Source of the DNA: Sebaldella sp. S0638
GTDB taxonomy: Bacteria; Fusobacteriota; Fusobacteriia; Fusobacteriales; Leptotrichiaceae
Direction of reading: 5' to 3'
Assembly (NCBI RefSeq): GCF_024158605.1
Contig: NZ_JAMZGM010000001.1
Span: 163,183-227,182 of the forward strand
Length of the DNA stretch: 64,000 nucleotides
A program made the position numbers and the translations under genes. Numbering within the stretch: the first letter of the stretch is position 1; every line of letters starts with the position of its first letter. This document shows positions 39,203 to 47,204 of the stretch, piece after piece. The notes beneath the pieces were generated by a model. That model saw only the letters and a list, made by a program, of their open reading frames with translations. It was not told the origin of the DNA and did no database searches.

Positions 39203-39231
39203 ATTATAATAATAAATAGTTTTTTTGTCAA
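39203..39231 (-). promoter_or_regulatory. Sigma70 promoter of autotransporter locus 2
   Basis: TTGACA (complement of 39226-39231), 17-bp spacer starting with six A, TATAAT (complement of 39203-39208). It has the same layout as the promoter of locus 1. Confidence 0.8.
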
Positions 39232-39421
39232 TAAATATTACTACGTACAAATATAATTATATTAGAATAAATTTTCAAAATATTTGAACCTCTTTATTTA
39301 TCGTAATGTTAAAAAATCATTTTTTCAAAAATTAACTCTTCATTCATTTTCTTGATATTATTAATATAGTATTTTGTGAAATTACAGCAAAGTAATAATA
39401 TTCTTTGTTTTTCATTACACA

Positions 39422-39450
39422 TTGACTTTTTTTATTTAATAGCCTATAAT
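39422..39450 (+). promoter_or_regulatory. Promoter of the secreted protein gene
   Basis: TTGACT at 39422-39427, 17 bp, TATAAT at 39445-39450, about 43 nt before the ATG at 39493. The rest of the interval from 39034 is AT-rich, without an ORF I would support. Confidence 0.75.
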
Positions 39451-39492
39451 TTATTGAGATTAAAATATAAAAATTATTAAAGGAGAAAACAT

Positions 39493-40074
39493 ATGAAGAA
39501 ATTATTATTTTTCCTGATTTTATTCGGATGTTTTAGTATAGTGAATTTTGCAGCAGGATGCAATGCTCAGATATGTACATGTCCCGGCGGCGGATATGTG
39601 ACGACCGGTCAGTACTGTCCTGTTAATACACCTGTTTATTCACCCCCGCCTGATGCTCCCGCGGTTAACATGTATTTTCTTATATTAGATGTAAAAAACA
39701 GCAATTATCAGCTTGTTGACTTGAAAACAAGAGATTTTTTAACTGCTCTTGACAGAACATGGTCATGTGCCGGTAAAAAGTCTTCTATCTGTACTGTAGT
39801 ATCAGCTCGTGAATATATCGCCATTGTCAGTTCGGAAGATAACAGACTTTTTATTGGAAAAGCTGATACCTTTTATAAAGGAACCGGAAAACAGGCAGAA
39901 AAACAAGGAATAGATGACTGCAAAAAAGGGAAAGAGGCCAACGGTAACGGAGTATTAGGCGACGGAATAAAGGGAAAGAAATGTAAGCTTATCATGATGG
40001 TAAGCCCGAACTTCAAATTGGAAAATACCGAAACCAAGCAGAAATACGATCTGAAAGTCACTGATTCAATATAA
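39493..40074 (+). CDS. Secreted Cys-containing protein, possibly DUF4189-like
   Basis: 193 residues with a clear signal peptide (KKLLFFLILFGCFSIVNFAAG). The mature protein has eight Cys (NAQICTCPGGGYVTTGQYC, RTWSCAGKKSSICTVVS, IDDCKKGKEANG and GKKCKLIM) and a Pro-rich stretch near residues 48-60. The arrangement Ala-rich helix, CKK, then C-K-L-I-M is reminiscent of DUF4189 proteins, but I hold this loosely. It probably acts in the periplasm or outside the cell. AAGGAG precedes the ATG; it has its own promoter and terminator. It lies divergent to autotransporter locus 2. Function unknown. Confidence 0.8.
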   Translation: MKKLLFFLILFGCFSIVNFAAGCNAQICTCPGGGYVTTGQYCPVNTPVYSPPPDAPAVNMYFLILDVKNSNYQLVDLKTRDFLTALDRTWSCAGKKSSICTVVSAREYIAIVSSEDNRLFIGKADTFYKGTGKQAEKQGIDDCKKGKEANGNGVLGDGIKGKKCKLIMMVSPNFKLENTETKQKYDLKVTDSI

Positions 40075-40080
40075 ATAAAT

Positions 40081-40110
40081 AACAGCAGAGTGAAAATCTC
40101 TGCTGTTTTT
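40081..40110 (+). terminator. Terminator of the secreted protein gene
   Basis: Perfect 10-bp stem AACAGCAGAG (40081-40090) and CTCTGCTGTT (40098-40107), followed by T residues. Confidence 0.88.
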
Positions 40111-40142
40111 ATATCAGCCAAAATATTATTCCCGGATAACAG

Positions 40143-40227
40143 AAAAAACATTCCGAGAATGCAGTAATCCCATGAACCGTACTCGAAAAGCCGGCAAATA
40201 AAATCACATATTACTCAGAATGTTTTT
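40143..40227 (-). terminator. Large-loop terminator after the aldolase gene
   Basis: On the minus strand, GAAAAACATTCTGAG (complement of 40213-40227) pairs with CTCGGAATGTTTTTTC (complement of 40142-40157) across a loop of about 55 nt, and the right arm ends in a T run. An inner ATTACT/AGTAAT pair extends the stem. The long loop is unusual for an intrinsic terminator. Confidence 0.6.
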
Positions 40228-40253
40228 CAGTTCATATATATTAATAAAAATTT

Positions 40254-40937
40254 CTATAAGATATCAAGCAGGTTTTTACCATTTCCGTAAACTTTTCCCC
40301 AGTCACTCTCAAACTTGTCTATACTCCAGTCTGTATAAGGATGGTAAATCATTTGTTTCAAGACATCAGATCCTACAGTAACTGCTTCTGCTCCTGCCAG
40401 TATTGAATCATGCACCTGTTTCACGTTTTTATATGAAGCTCCCAGTATTTTTGCCTTGTTGTCCTTATTTCTGCTTAGTATTTCATAAGCTTCGCTTACC
40501 ACTCTTACTCCGTCACCGCCGATATTATCAGCTCTGTTTACATAAGGAGCCATATAATCAGCACCTGCCTGTGCAGCAAAAACTATCTGCTGTGAAGTAA
40601 GTATTCCTGTTGCTGTAATATTAAATCCCTTTTTCTTAAGAACTGCCATAGCTTTCAGACCTTCATCCGATACAGGAATCTTAATATAAAGATTTCCCTT
40701 TAAAGTTTCCTTTAGTAACCCGGCCTCTTTTATTATAGTTTCGGCATCTCTTCCCAAAACCTGAACATGCAGCATTTTTTCAGTTCCTATTATTTCAAGA
40801 ATGCTGTTTATTATCTTTTTATAATCTCCTTTTTCATTTGCTATTATTGTAGGATTAGTAGTCACTCCCACAATTGGAAATTTTTCGTTAAAATATTTTA
40901 TCTCCTCAAGATTTGCAGTATCTAATAAATATTCCAT
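40254..40937 (-). CDS. fsa: Fructose-6-phosphate aldolase (FSA/TalC family)
   Basis: Short transaldolase-family class I aldolase of 227 residues. The Schiff-base Lys86 is in NLYIKIPVSDEGL; other hallmarks are DTANLEEIKYF, VTTNPTI, TATGILTSQQIVFAAQAGAD and ADNIGGDGVRVV. It cleaves fructose 6-phosphate-like ketose phosphates into a three-carbon ketone and glyceraldehyde 3-phosphate. It is the third gene of the glycyl radical enzyme operon, 24 nt after the activase. There it probably cleaves 1-deoxyfructose 6-phosphate made upstream (inference from E. coli pflD/fsa context). Confidence 0.92.
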   Translation of the reverse strand: MEYLLDTANLEEIKYFNEKFPIVGVTTNPTIIANEKGDYKKIINSILEIIGTEKMLHVQVLGRDAETIIKEAGLLKETLKGNLYIKIPVSDEGLKAMAVLKKKGFNITATGILTSQQIVFAAQAGADYMAPYVNRADNIGGDGVRVVSEAYEILSRNKDNKAKILGASYKNVKQVHDSILAGAEAVTVGSDVLKQMIYHPYTDWSIDKFESDWGKVYGNGKNLLDIL

Positions 40938-40961
40938 TTTTCCTCCTGTATGTTTTTTTAT

Positions 40962-41783
40962 TTATCCGCCTATATTTACACAAAACCCTTCTTTTTCAAA
41001 AAACTTTTTTATATTTCCAGTATCCTCTTCTGTTGGTATTTCCAAATCTTCCAGAAGATACTTTCTGTTCAGATATTCATACTTCTTGCTTCCATAGTTA
41101 TGATAAGGCAGAATATCTATATTTTTCACATTGCATTCTTTCATTAATTCCGATATTTTTTCCAAATTTTCTGTTTCATCAGTATATCCCGGAATATAAG
41201 GAAAACGCACAATTACTTTTCCTGTCTCAGCCGCTGCTCTGAAATTCTCAGTTATTATATCCGAACCGCCCTTTAGTATTTTTTTTGACTTTTCATTATC
41301 CATTATTTTCAGATCAAATAAGACTGTATCTGTATATTTCAGAATCTCTCTGAATTTCTTATTATCACCATAGCCGCAGGTTTCTACAGCAGTATTTATT
41401 CCATGCTCCTTTAATTCTTTCAAAAATTCCGCAGCAAAATCTCCCTGCTCCAAAACTTCCCCACCTGATAATGTTACCCCGCCTTTTGAAGTATTAAAAA
41501 ATATCTCATCTTTCAGAACCTCTTTCAAAAGCTCTCCCAGATTGTACCATTTACCGGTTTTTTCATATGTCCCCGTAGGATCTTCGTCTATATTTTCTAT
41601 ATATTTTTCATACTTTTTCTGTTTTTCCTTATTTATCATTACTTCTATTTTACCACTCTGAGATTCAGGGTTGGAACACCACGGACATCTGAGCCTGCAT
41701 CCTTTGAAGAACACCATTGTCCTGATTCCCGAACCGTCATTTAAAGAATATCTCTGAATGTTAAAAATTAAAGCTTTATTCAT
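40962..41783 (-). CDS. Glycyl radical enzyme activase (PflC/YbiY type)
   Basis: Radical SAM protein of 273 residues that installs the glycyl radical on its partner. The cluster motif is CRLRCPWCSNPES (Cx3Cx2C); GGVTLSGGEVLEQGDF and IDILPYHNYGSKKYEYL are typical of PFL activases. Many glycyl radical activases carry an eight-Cys ferredoxin insert after the first motif; here that region (about residues 45-70) has no cysteines, so it is the insert-free form. It lies 51 nt after the enzyme gene and 24 nt before the aldolase gene. Its partner is the glycyl radical enzyme at 41835-44132. Confidence 0.94.
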   Translation of the reverse strand: MNKALIFNIQRYSLNDGSGIRTMVFFKGCRLRCPWCSNPESQSGKIEVMINKEKQKKYEKYIENIDEDPTGTYEKTGKWYNLGELLKEVLKDEIFFNTSKGGVTLSGGEVLEQGDFAAEFLKELKEHGINTAVETCGYGDNKKFREILKYTDTVLFDLKIMDNEKSKKILKGGSDIITENFRAAAETGKVIVRFPYIPGYTDETENLEKISELMKECNVKNIDILPYHNYGSKKYEYLNRKYLLEDLEIPTEEDTGNIKKFFEKEGFCVNIGG

Positions 41784-41834
41784 TCATAATCTCTCCTTGT
41801 TACTGCTAATGTCAAAATGTAAAAAAGCAATATC

Positions 41835-44132
41835 CTAAAATACATGTTCTGTTCTGTTAATTATATCATTCTGTATTTTCTCATTTAATTCTGTGAAAAA
41901 TGCACTATATCCTGCTACCCTGACTACAAGATTGTCATACTTTTCAGGGTAAAGCTGAGCTTCCTGTAAAGTCTCTCTTCCCACTACATTAAACTGTATA
42001 TGCTGTATTTTCAGCTTCATATAAGCATAAATATAATTAACAAAATTTTCCAGTCCCTGATCACTTTGAAGCGGCCCGGGGCTAAGCTTTACATTCAGAA
42101 GACTTCCGTTAGTCAGCAGAACATTATCAAGCTTGCTTACACTCTTTAATACCGCTGTGGGACCTAGTTTATCCCTCCCGAACATAGGCGATAATCCCCC
42201 GTCTGCAAGCTGTTCTCCTGATTTTCTTCCGTCAGGTGTTGCTCCCACTACTTCCCCTAAAGGTATATGCGCAGAAACAGTATAAGAACCGGGAATAAAT
42301 ATTCCTCCTCTCGGATTATCATATTTCTCCACTTCCTTACAGTAAAGTCTTAATATTTCCGAGCTTAAATCATCTACATTATCAAGGTCATTACCGTACT
42401 TATCCTCGTCATTGATAAGTCTGAGCCTCATTTCTTCACCATTCTCAGTATTAAAGTCATTTTCCATGACATCCACAAGTTCATTGAATGTGTATCTTTT
42501 CTCATCAAATACAAATTTCTTTATAGCATAAAGCGAATCTGAAAGGTTTGGCATTCCTATACCCTGAACCCCAGAAAAATTATACTTTGCTCCGCCTTCG
42601 GTTATATCTTTCCCTTTTTCTATACAGTTATCCACCATTACAGAAAGCAGCGGAACAGGAGCATATATTCTGTGTCCTTCATCTACTATATTACTTCCTT
42701 CTGCCATTAGTTTCACATATTTTTTTATATCATTTTTTATTTCATCTATTATAAACTGAAAAGTAATCCTGTTATTCCCTTTATTTCTCAGCAGTACTTT
42801 TTCCATGATTTTCATTATATTCAGCATTGCTATATCATGAAGTCCGTATGTTTTCCCTGGAATTGACAGTTCTACACATCCTACCACAGAATAATTTCTG
42901 GCATCTTCAAGGCTTACTCCTCTTATAAGGAAAGACGGAATAATCACCTCATCATTAAAAATCTGCGGAATTCCTGTTCCCAGTCTTATTATCTCACATG
43001 TTTTCTTGATGAATTTTCTTGGTTCCAGTTCATTTACCCTTACACCAAGATTAGGCTGCGGAAGCTGTATATCTTTGTATGCTTCAAGAAACAAATACGA
43101 AAGCTCGTTTACCGCCGGTCTCCCTTCAGCTGTAAGACCTCCCAGAAGTGCAGTGTATCCTGTAGGAAATCCTGCGAAAAACTTTGCACTGTTGCTGCTT
43201 CTTACCAATACCACATCATTTGTTTTTATATAAAAAGCCTCGAGATACTCTTTTAACTCATTTTCAGATATTCCTTTTTCAAGATCATTAACATAAAAAC
43301 TGTTTAAGTACTGATCGACTCTTCCCAAAGAGATAGAGCTTGCATTTGACTCATATTGAAGTATCACACATACATACCATAAAAGCTGCAATGCTTCAAG
43401 AAAGCTTTCGGGCTTGTCTTTTGATATTTTTCTTGATACTTCGGCTATTCTTTTCAGATCATTTATACGAACATTGTCAGTTTCTGTTTTTATCATTTCC
43501 TCTGCCAGTTCGGCATATCTGAGAATATGTTTTTCAGAAGCATCCAGTACTATTTTTGATGCCTGATAAAATTCATTTTCAGGATTTTCTTTTAATTTAT
43601 CGCTGATTTTTCTGTTTAGATAACCCAGTCCGTTATTCAATACTGTTTCAAAATCAGGAATTATATGTCCTTGCCCTTTATCAGTCTGGTTTAATTTTAC
43701 TATTTTTTCTTTTACACTTACTTTTATATCATCACCTATGTTACATTCGATTGAATCTTTCATTGATTTTTCCTGCCAGTAAGAAAAAAGTTCCTCTTTG
43801 TATACAGCTTTATCTTTCTCGGTAAACTTAAATTTATCCTGCGGTCTGACAGCCATGGTATCTATTTCTTCCAAAATCCAGTAAGGATCCATTTCCGGGG
43901 ATATAATTCCGCTTCTTGGTCTCACTGTTCTGTTTCCTGCTATTATTTCCTTTTCTCTTATGCTTATTTCCACTTTATTTAGTATATTTTCAGTTGCCGC
44001 AGCCCTTCTTATTATCTGTGGCTGACCTTCTGTTTCTTTGTAACTTTCAGTATAAAGCAATGCTCTTTCTATTGATATTTCTCTTTCGTTTTTAAATAAA
44101 TCTTTCTTCAAAAATTTTATTCTTTCGTTCAT
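41835..44132 (-). CDS. Glycyl radical enzyme, PflD/YbiW-like (GCVE type)
   Basis: 765 residues from the ATG at 44132, which has a TGGAGG 7 nt upstream; the longer ATG overlaps the promoter region without an RBS. The active-site Cys at about 420 sits in VVGCVELSIPG. True PFL has adjacent cysteines, whereas a single Cys with GCVE marks dehydratase-type members. The radical Gly741 is in VRVAGYSAFF near the C-terminus. With a fructose-type PTS, an FSA aldolase and an activase, it matches E. coli PflD/YbiW. As I recall, those open 1,5-anhydroglucitol or anhydromannitol 6-phosphate to 1-deoxyfructose 6-phosphate. The assignment to that reaction is inference. Confidence 0.9.
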   Translation of the reverse strand: MNERIKFLKKDLFKNEREISIERALLYTESYKETEGQPQIIRRAAATENILNKVEISIREKEIIAGNRTVRPRSGIISPEMDPYWILEEIDTMAVRPQDKFKFTEKDKAVYKEELFSYWQEKSMKDSIECNIGDDIKVSVKEKIVKLNQTDKGQGHIIPDFETVLNNGLGYLNRKISDKLKENPENEFYQASKIVLDASEKHILRYAELAEEMIKTETDNVRINDLKRIAEVSRKISKDKPESFLEALQLLWYVCVILQYESNASSISLGRVDQYLNSFYVNDLEKGISENELKEYLEAFYIKTNDVVLVRSSNSAKFFAGFPTGYTALLGGLTAEGRPAVNELSYLFLEAYKDIQLPQPNLGVRVNELEPRKFIKKTCEIIRLGTGIPQIFNDEVIIPSFLIRGVSLEDARNYSVVGCVELSIPGKTYGLHDIAMLNIMKIMEKVLLRNKGNNRITFQFIIDEIKNDIKKYVKLMAEGSNIVDEGHRIYAPVPLLSVMVDNCIEKGKDITEGGAKYNFSGVQGIGMPNLSDSLYAIKKFVFDEKRYTFNELVDVMENDFNTENGEEMRLRLINDEDKYGNDLDNVDDLSSEILRLYCKEVEKYDNPRGGIFIPGSYTVSAHIPLGEVVGATPDGRKSGEQLADGGLSPMFGRDKLGPTAVLKSVSKLDNVLLTNGSLLNVKLSPGPLQSDQGLENFVNYIYAYMKLKIQHIQFNVVGRETLQEAQLYPEKYDNLVVRVAGYSAFFTELNEKIQNDIINRTEHVF

Positions 44133-44160
44133 AACATTACCTCCAATGGTTTTCAATTCT

Positions 44161-44220
44161 ATGATACATCTTTTTTATTGTTTTGTCAACTTTTTTATTG
44201 TTGTTTATTGTTTTGAATTT
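44161..44220 (-). promoter_or_regulatory. Promoter and operator repeats of the glycyl radical operon
   Basis: On the minus strand TTGACA (complement of 44184-44189), 17 bp, TATCAT (complement of 44161-44166). AACAATAA-type repeats lie at about 44174-44182, 44193-44201 and 44203-44211. The first is inside the spacer, identical in position to one at the EIIA promoter (47065-47092). These direct repeats are the likely DeoR-regulator operator. Confidence 0.7.
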
Positions 44221-44225
44221 TATCT

Positions 44226-44254
44226 TTGATTTTTTTGCATATTTAATATATAAT
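44226..44254 (+). promoter_or_regulatory. Promoter of the DeoR regulator gene
   Basis: TTGATT at 44226-44231, 17 bp, TATAAT at 44249-44254, followed by GGGAGG at about 44273-44278. It is adjacent to the AACAATAA repeats, so autoregulation is possible. Confidence 0.65.
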
Positions 44255-44282
44255 TTGGTATTACCAATTACAGGGAGGTCTT

Positions 44283-45044
44283 ATGTTTGTAAAAGAAAGA
44301 CTGGAAATAATAATGTCTCTGCTTAAAGAAAAAGGAAAAATCGAGGTAAACGACCTGAGTAAACAGTTTAGTGTTTCGAAAGATCTTATAAGAAAAGATC
44401 TTCAAAAACTGGAAGACCAGGGACTTTTGGAAAGAACCTACGGAGGTGCAATCCCAAAAAGGACTATAGTTAAGAATCTTAGTATCTGGAGCAGAATGAC
44501 TTCCAATACTGAAGAGAAGAAAAAAATTGCCAAAAAGGCTCTCTCTCTGATTAGTCCTAATGATACTGTTTTTCTCGATATTACATCTATAAATTATTAT
44601 CTTGCAGATGAAATAGATAACAGCGGTATAAACGTTACCGTAATCACCAATATGATCGATATAATGCACCTGCTTTACCACTCTGAGAATATAAAGCTCA
44701 TAGGAATCGGCGGTGTTTTGAATAAAGAACTGGACGGATTCGTCGGCTCTGTTTCAATAGATCAGATAAAAAAATTCAAATCGGATATAGCTTTTCTCGG
44801 AACAATAGGTCTTGATACCGTATCAGGCAGCCTGACTACATTTGATTCTGAAGACGGACTTACAAAAGAAGCCATTATTAATTCCGCCAAGAAAAAATAT
44901 CTTATATCCGAAAAGCAGAAATTTTATCAGGATGGTAATTTCATATACTCAAATATTGATAATTTCAATGGTTTTATTACCGATGATGATATTCCCAAAG
45001 ATATAAAAACATTTATGAAAAAAAAGAATGTTTCTATTGTTTAA
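44283..45044 (+). CDS. DeoR/GlpR family transcriptional regulator
   Basis: 253 residues. The N-terminal winged helix-turn-helix is KEKGKIEVNDLSKQFSVSKD then IRKDLQKLEDQGLLERTYGG. The C-terminal DeoR sensor domain binds phosphorylated sugars, with the motifs VFLDITSINYYLAD, VTVITNM, GGVLNKELDGFVG and FLGTIGLD. It sits between two minus-strand operons, divergent from the glycyl radical enzyme operon and convergent with the PTS operon. Both operons share spacer-located AACAATAA repeats, so it probably represses both until the imported sugar phosphate accumulates (inference). Confidence 0.93.
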   Translation: MFVKERLEIIMSLLKEKGKIEVNDLSKQFSVSKDLIRKDLQKLEDQGLLERTYGGAIPKRTIVKNLSIWSRMTSNTEEKKKIAKKALSLISPNDTVFLDITSINYYLADEIDNSGINVTVITNMIDIMHLLYHSENIKLIGIGGVLNKELDGFVGSVSIDQIKKFKSDIAFLGTIGLDTVSGSLTTFDSEDGLTKEAIINSAKKKYLISEKQKFYQDGNFIYSNIDNFNGFITDDDIPKDIKTFMKKKNVSIV

Positions 45045-45054
45045 TAAAATTAAG

Positions 45055-45095
45055 AAAAAATCACTTTTAGACAACGTCGTAAAAGTGATTTTTTT
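45055..45095. terminator. Bidirectional terminator between deoR-type gene and EIIB
   Basis: AAAAAATCACTTTTA (45055-45069) and TAAAAGTGATTTTTTT (45080-45095) form a long stem with A/T tracts on both flanks, between convergent genes. Confidence 0.88.
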
Positions 45096-45096
45096 C

Positions 45097-45411
45097 TTAT
45101 CTGTTCTTAAATGCTTCTTCTATTTTCTCTATGATTTTATTTGATTTTTTCACTACATCACTTATTGCTACTTTAACTGTCGGCTTTCCTTCGAATCTTT
45201 CAAGATTTGCCAAAGACACATCTTTTGTAAGCACTATTACATCTGCACTTTTTACATCATCCATAGTCAGTTCATTTTCTGTCCCGATCGATCCCTGTGT
45301 TTCTACTTTTACTTCATGTCCTTTAGCTAATGCTGCTTTTTTCAATGCTTCTGCTGCCATATAAGTATGTGCTACCCCTGACGGACAAGATGTTACTCCT
45401 AGTATTTTCAT
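45097..45411 (-). CDS. PTS fructose-family EIIB
   Basis: Single-domain phosphocarrier of 104 residues. Cys9 in GVTSCPSGVAHTYMAA is the phosphorylation site, and VETQGSIGTENELT is the matching downstream motif. It passes phosphate from EIIA to the sugar at EIIC. It is the last gene of the EIIA-EIIC-EIIB operon, 19 nt after EIIC, and resembles FrwB/FrwD of E. coli. Its stop is followed by the shared bidirectional terminator. Confidence 0.95.
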   Translation of the reverse strand: MKILGVTSCPSGVAHTYMAAEALKKAALAKGHEVKVETQGSIGTENELTMDDVKSADVIVLTKDVSLANLERFEGKPTVKVAISDVVKKSNKIIEKIEEAFKNR

Positions 45412-45430
45412 ATTTATATCCTCCGTTATT

Positions 45431-46489
45431 CTAAAATTCTATTTCTAATTCTAAATCATCAGAATCCGAAACCGATTCTTTTACTTCCGATTTCTTTAAT
45501 ACTATTGCTAATACTGCTGTTACCATAGCTCCTACAAGAACGGATATTATATACCCTATTTTATTTTCCACTGTAGGCAGTACTATGAGTCCTCCCCATG
45601 AAGAACTTAATTTTGCTCCCAAAAGACCTGCTGTTACTGATCCGCATGCAGCTCCTACCATTAATGCAGGTATTACTCTTAAAGGATTGGCAGCGGCAAA
45701 AGGTATCGCGCCCTCGGTTACTCCTACCAGCCCCATGAGAATCGCTGCTTTTCCTGTTTCTTTCTCTTCATCGCTGTATTTTTTCGGTGCCAGTAATGTT
45801 GATATTCCAAGACCAATAGGCGGTACACATATAGCTACTCCTATCATTGCAGGAATTGTGTAAATCTGTTCAGATACTGACAGTATCATAAATGAGAAAG
45901 CTACTTTATTTACAGGTCCTCCCATATCAAATGCTATCATCATCCCAAGTATAATTGCCAGAAGTATTGTATTAGCCCCGCTCATATTCTGGAGCCACTG
46001 AGTAAGTAAAACTGTTATATTGGCAATTGGTTTTCCTATTACCCACATCATTATTCCCGCAGTTATAAATGTTCCTATTAATGGTATAACAAAGATCGGC
46101 ATTATCGATCTGAATACATCCGGTACTTTTATTTTTTTCAAATAAAACACTACTATTCCGCCGATTATCCCTGCGAAAAGTGCTCCAAGAAATCCTGCGC
46201 CGATTTTACTTCCTACCAGCCCTGCTATGGCAGCCGGTGCCAGTGCTGATCTTCCCGCTATAGAATATCCTATATATGCTGCAAGCATAGGTATCATCAG
46301 TTCAAATCCTGCTACCCCTATATCAAAAATATCCTTTAATATTGGATTCTCAGGAACACTTCCTTTTCCTCCCAGAACCACTGCTAAAGACAGCAATATT
46401 CCCCCTGCTATAACGAAAGGTATCATATGTGACACCCCTGTCATAAGGTGCTGTCTGATTTCTTTAAATATTTTTACAATATCTTTCAT
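45431..46489 (-). CDS. PTS fructose-family EIIC permease
   Basis: 352-residue membrane permease starting with GVSHMIPFVIAGGILLSLAV, as in FruA and FrwC. Conserved elements include AFDMGGPVNKVAF and LMGLVGVTEGAIPFAAANP, the substrate-binding segment. It has roughly nine or ten membrane spans. It lies 18 nt after EIIA and 19 nt before EIIB. With the linked anhydrosugar-type catabolic genes, the substrate may be 1,5-anhydroglucitol or anhydromannitol rather than fructose (inference). Confidence 0.95.
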   Translation of the reverse strand: MKDIVKIFKEIRQHLMTGVSHMIPFVIAGGILLSLAVVLGGKGSVPENPILKDIFDIGVAGFELMIPMLAAYIGYSIAGRSALAPAAIAGLVGSKIGAGFLGALFAGIIGGIVVFYLKKIKVPDVFRSIMPIFVIPLIGTFITAGIMMWVIGKPIANITVLLTQWLQNMSGANTILLAIILGMMIAFDMGGPVNKVAFSFMILSVSEQIYTIPAMIGVAICVPPIGLGISTLLAPKKYSDEEKETGKAAILMGLVGVTEGAIPFAAANPLRVIPALMVGAACGSVTAGLLGAKLSSSWGGLIVLPTVENKIGYIISVLVGAMVTAVLAIVLKKSEVKESVSDSDDLELEIEF

Positions 46490-46507
46490 ACTTTTTCTCC
46501 CTCATTA

Positions 46508-47026
46508 TTAGTTTATATTTTCAGAATACTCGCTTATTATTTGTAAAGCTTCTTCTTTCGTATTTATATTCGAAAGTTTGTCACGAAAATCGTCGTCTAA
46601 TATAGAAGTAGATAATTTTATAAGTATTCTCATATGCTCATCTCCAGCTGCTTCTTCAGACACACCAATCATAAATACATATTTTACATACTCGTCTTCG
46701 TCCCCGTCTTCTCCCCACTTTACTTCATTTTTCAATCTTGCGAATGCTATTGCAGCATCCTTTACAGAACCGCACTTCCCGTGTGGAATGGCAAAAGAAT
46801 AGCCTACTGCTGTAGGAAACGATTTTTCTCTCTCATGTAGAGCATGTAAAAATCCTGTCTTAGAGCAGAAATCACAGCTTTGGCATTTATCAAGGCCGTC
46901 TTTTTTCCATACACAATTTAATTTCTTTTCTTCATGTATTAGTTTTGCCAGATTTTCTATGGCTTCCTCTTTTGTCTTCACCTCCATGTCCAGTTCTATC
47001 AGCTTTTCGTTAATTAGTGTTCCCAT
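46508..47026 (-). CDS. PTS fructose-family EIIA with a four-Cys insert
   Basis: 172-residue EIIA of the mannitol/fructose type. The phosphorylated His82 lies in GYSFAIPHGKCG. Between strand/helix elements that are normally contiguous there is an extra segment, residues about 36-58, with Cys38, Cys48, Cys51 and Cys54 (C-x9-C-x2-C-x2-C). This could bind zinc or an iron-sulfur cluster; a fifth Cys85 sits three residues from the active His. Ordinary EIIA proteins of this family have no such motif. It heads the EIIA-EIIC-EIIB operon and shares its operator repeats with the glycyl radical enzyme operon. Confidence 0.92.
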   Translation of the reverse strand: MGTLINEKLIELDMEVKTKEEAIENLAKLIHEEKKLNCVWKKDGLDKCQSCDFCSKTGFLHALHEREKSFPTAVGYSFAIPHGKCGSVKDAAIAFARLKNEVKWGEDGDEDEYVKYVFMIGVSEEAAGDEHMRILIKLSTSILDDDFRDKLSNINTKEEALQIISEYSENIN

Positions 47027-47064
47027 TAATTACCTTCACCTCTCTTGTTCAAATTCTACAATTA

Positions 47065-47092
47065 ATAATACCATTTTTTATTGTTTTGTCAA
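47065..47092 (-). promoter_or_regulatory. Promoter/operator of the EIIA-EIIC-EIIB operon
   Basis: TTGACA (complement of 47087-47092), 16-bp spacer containing AAACAATAAAAAA, TATTAT (complement of 47065-47070). Further TTATTGT-like elements lie upstream at about 47098-47104, 47127-47136 and 47193-47202. The spacer sequence is nearly identical to that of the glycyl radical operon promoter. Confidence 0.7.
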
Positions 47093-47204
47093 GTTTCTTA
47101 TTGATCATTATTCTTTAAACCATTTTTTTATTGTCAAAAAAGTCACACACATGTTTTACATGTCAAATAACAAAAATTATAACATTTATCGTTTCTTATT
47201 GTTT

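Noticed and set aside
40254-40937. Ordinary transaldolase
   Set aside because: The 227-residue length and the linkage to PTS and glycyl radical genes fit the FSA/TalC subfamily better, although the sequence alone does not exclude transaldolase activity.
41835-44132. True pyruvate formate-lyase
   Set aside because: The active site has a single Cys (GCVE) rather than the adjacent cysteines of PFL, and the linked genes are for sugar phosphate catabolism.
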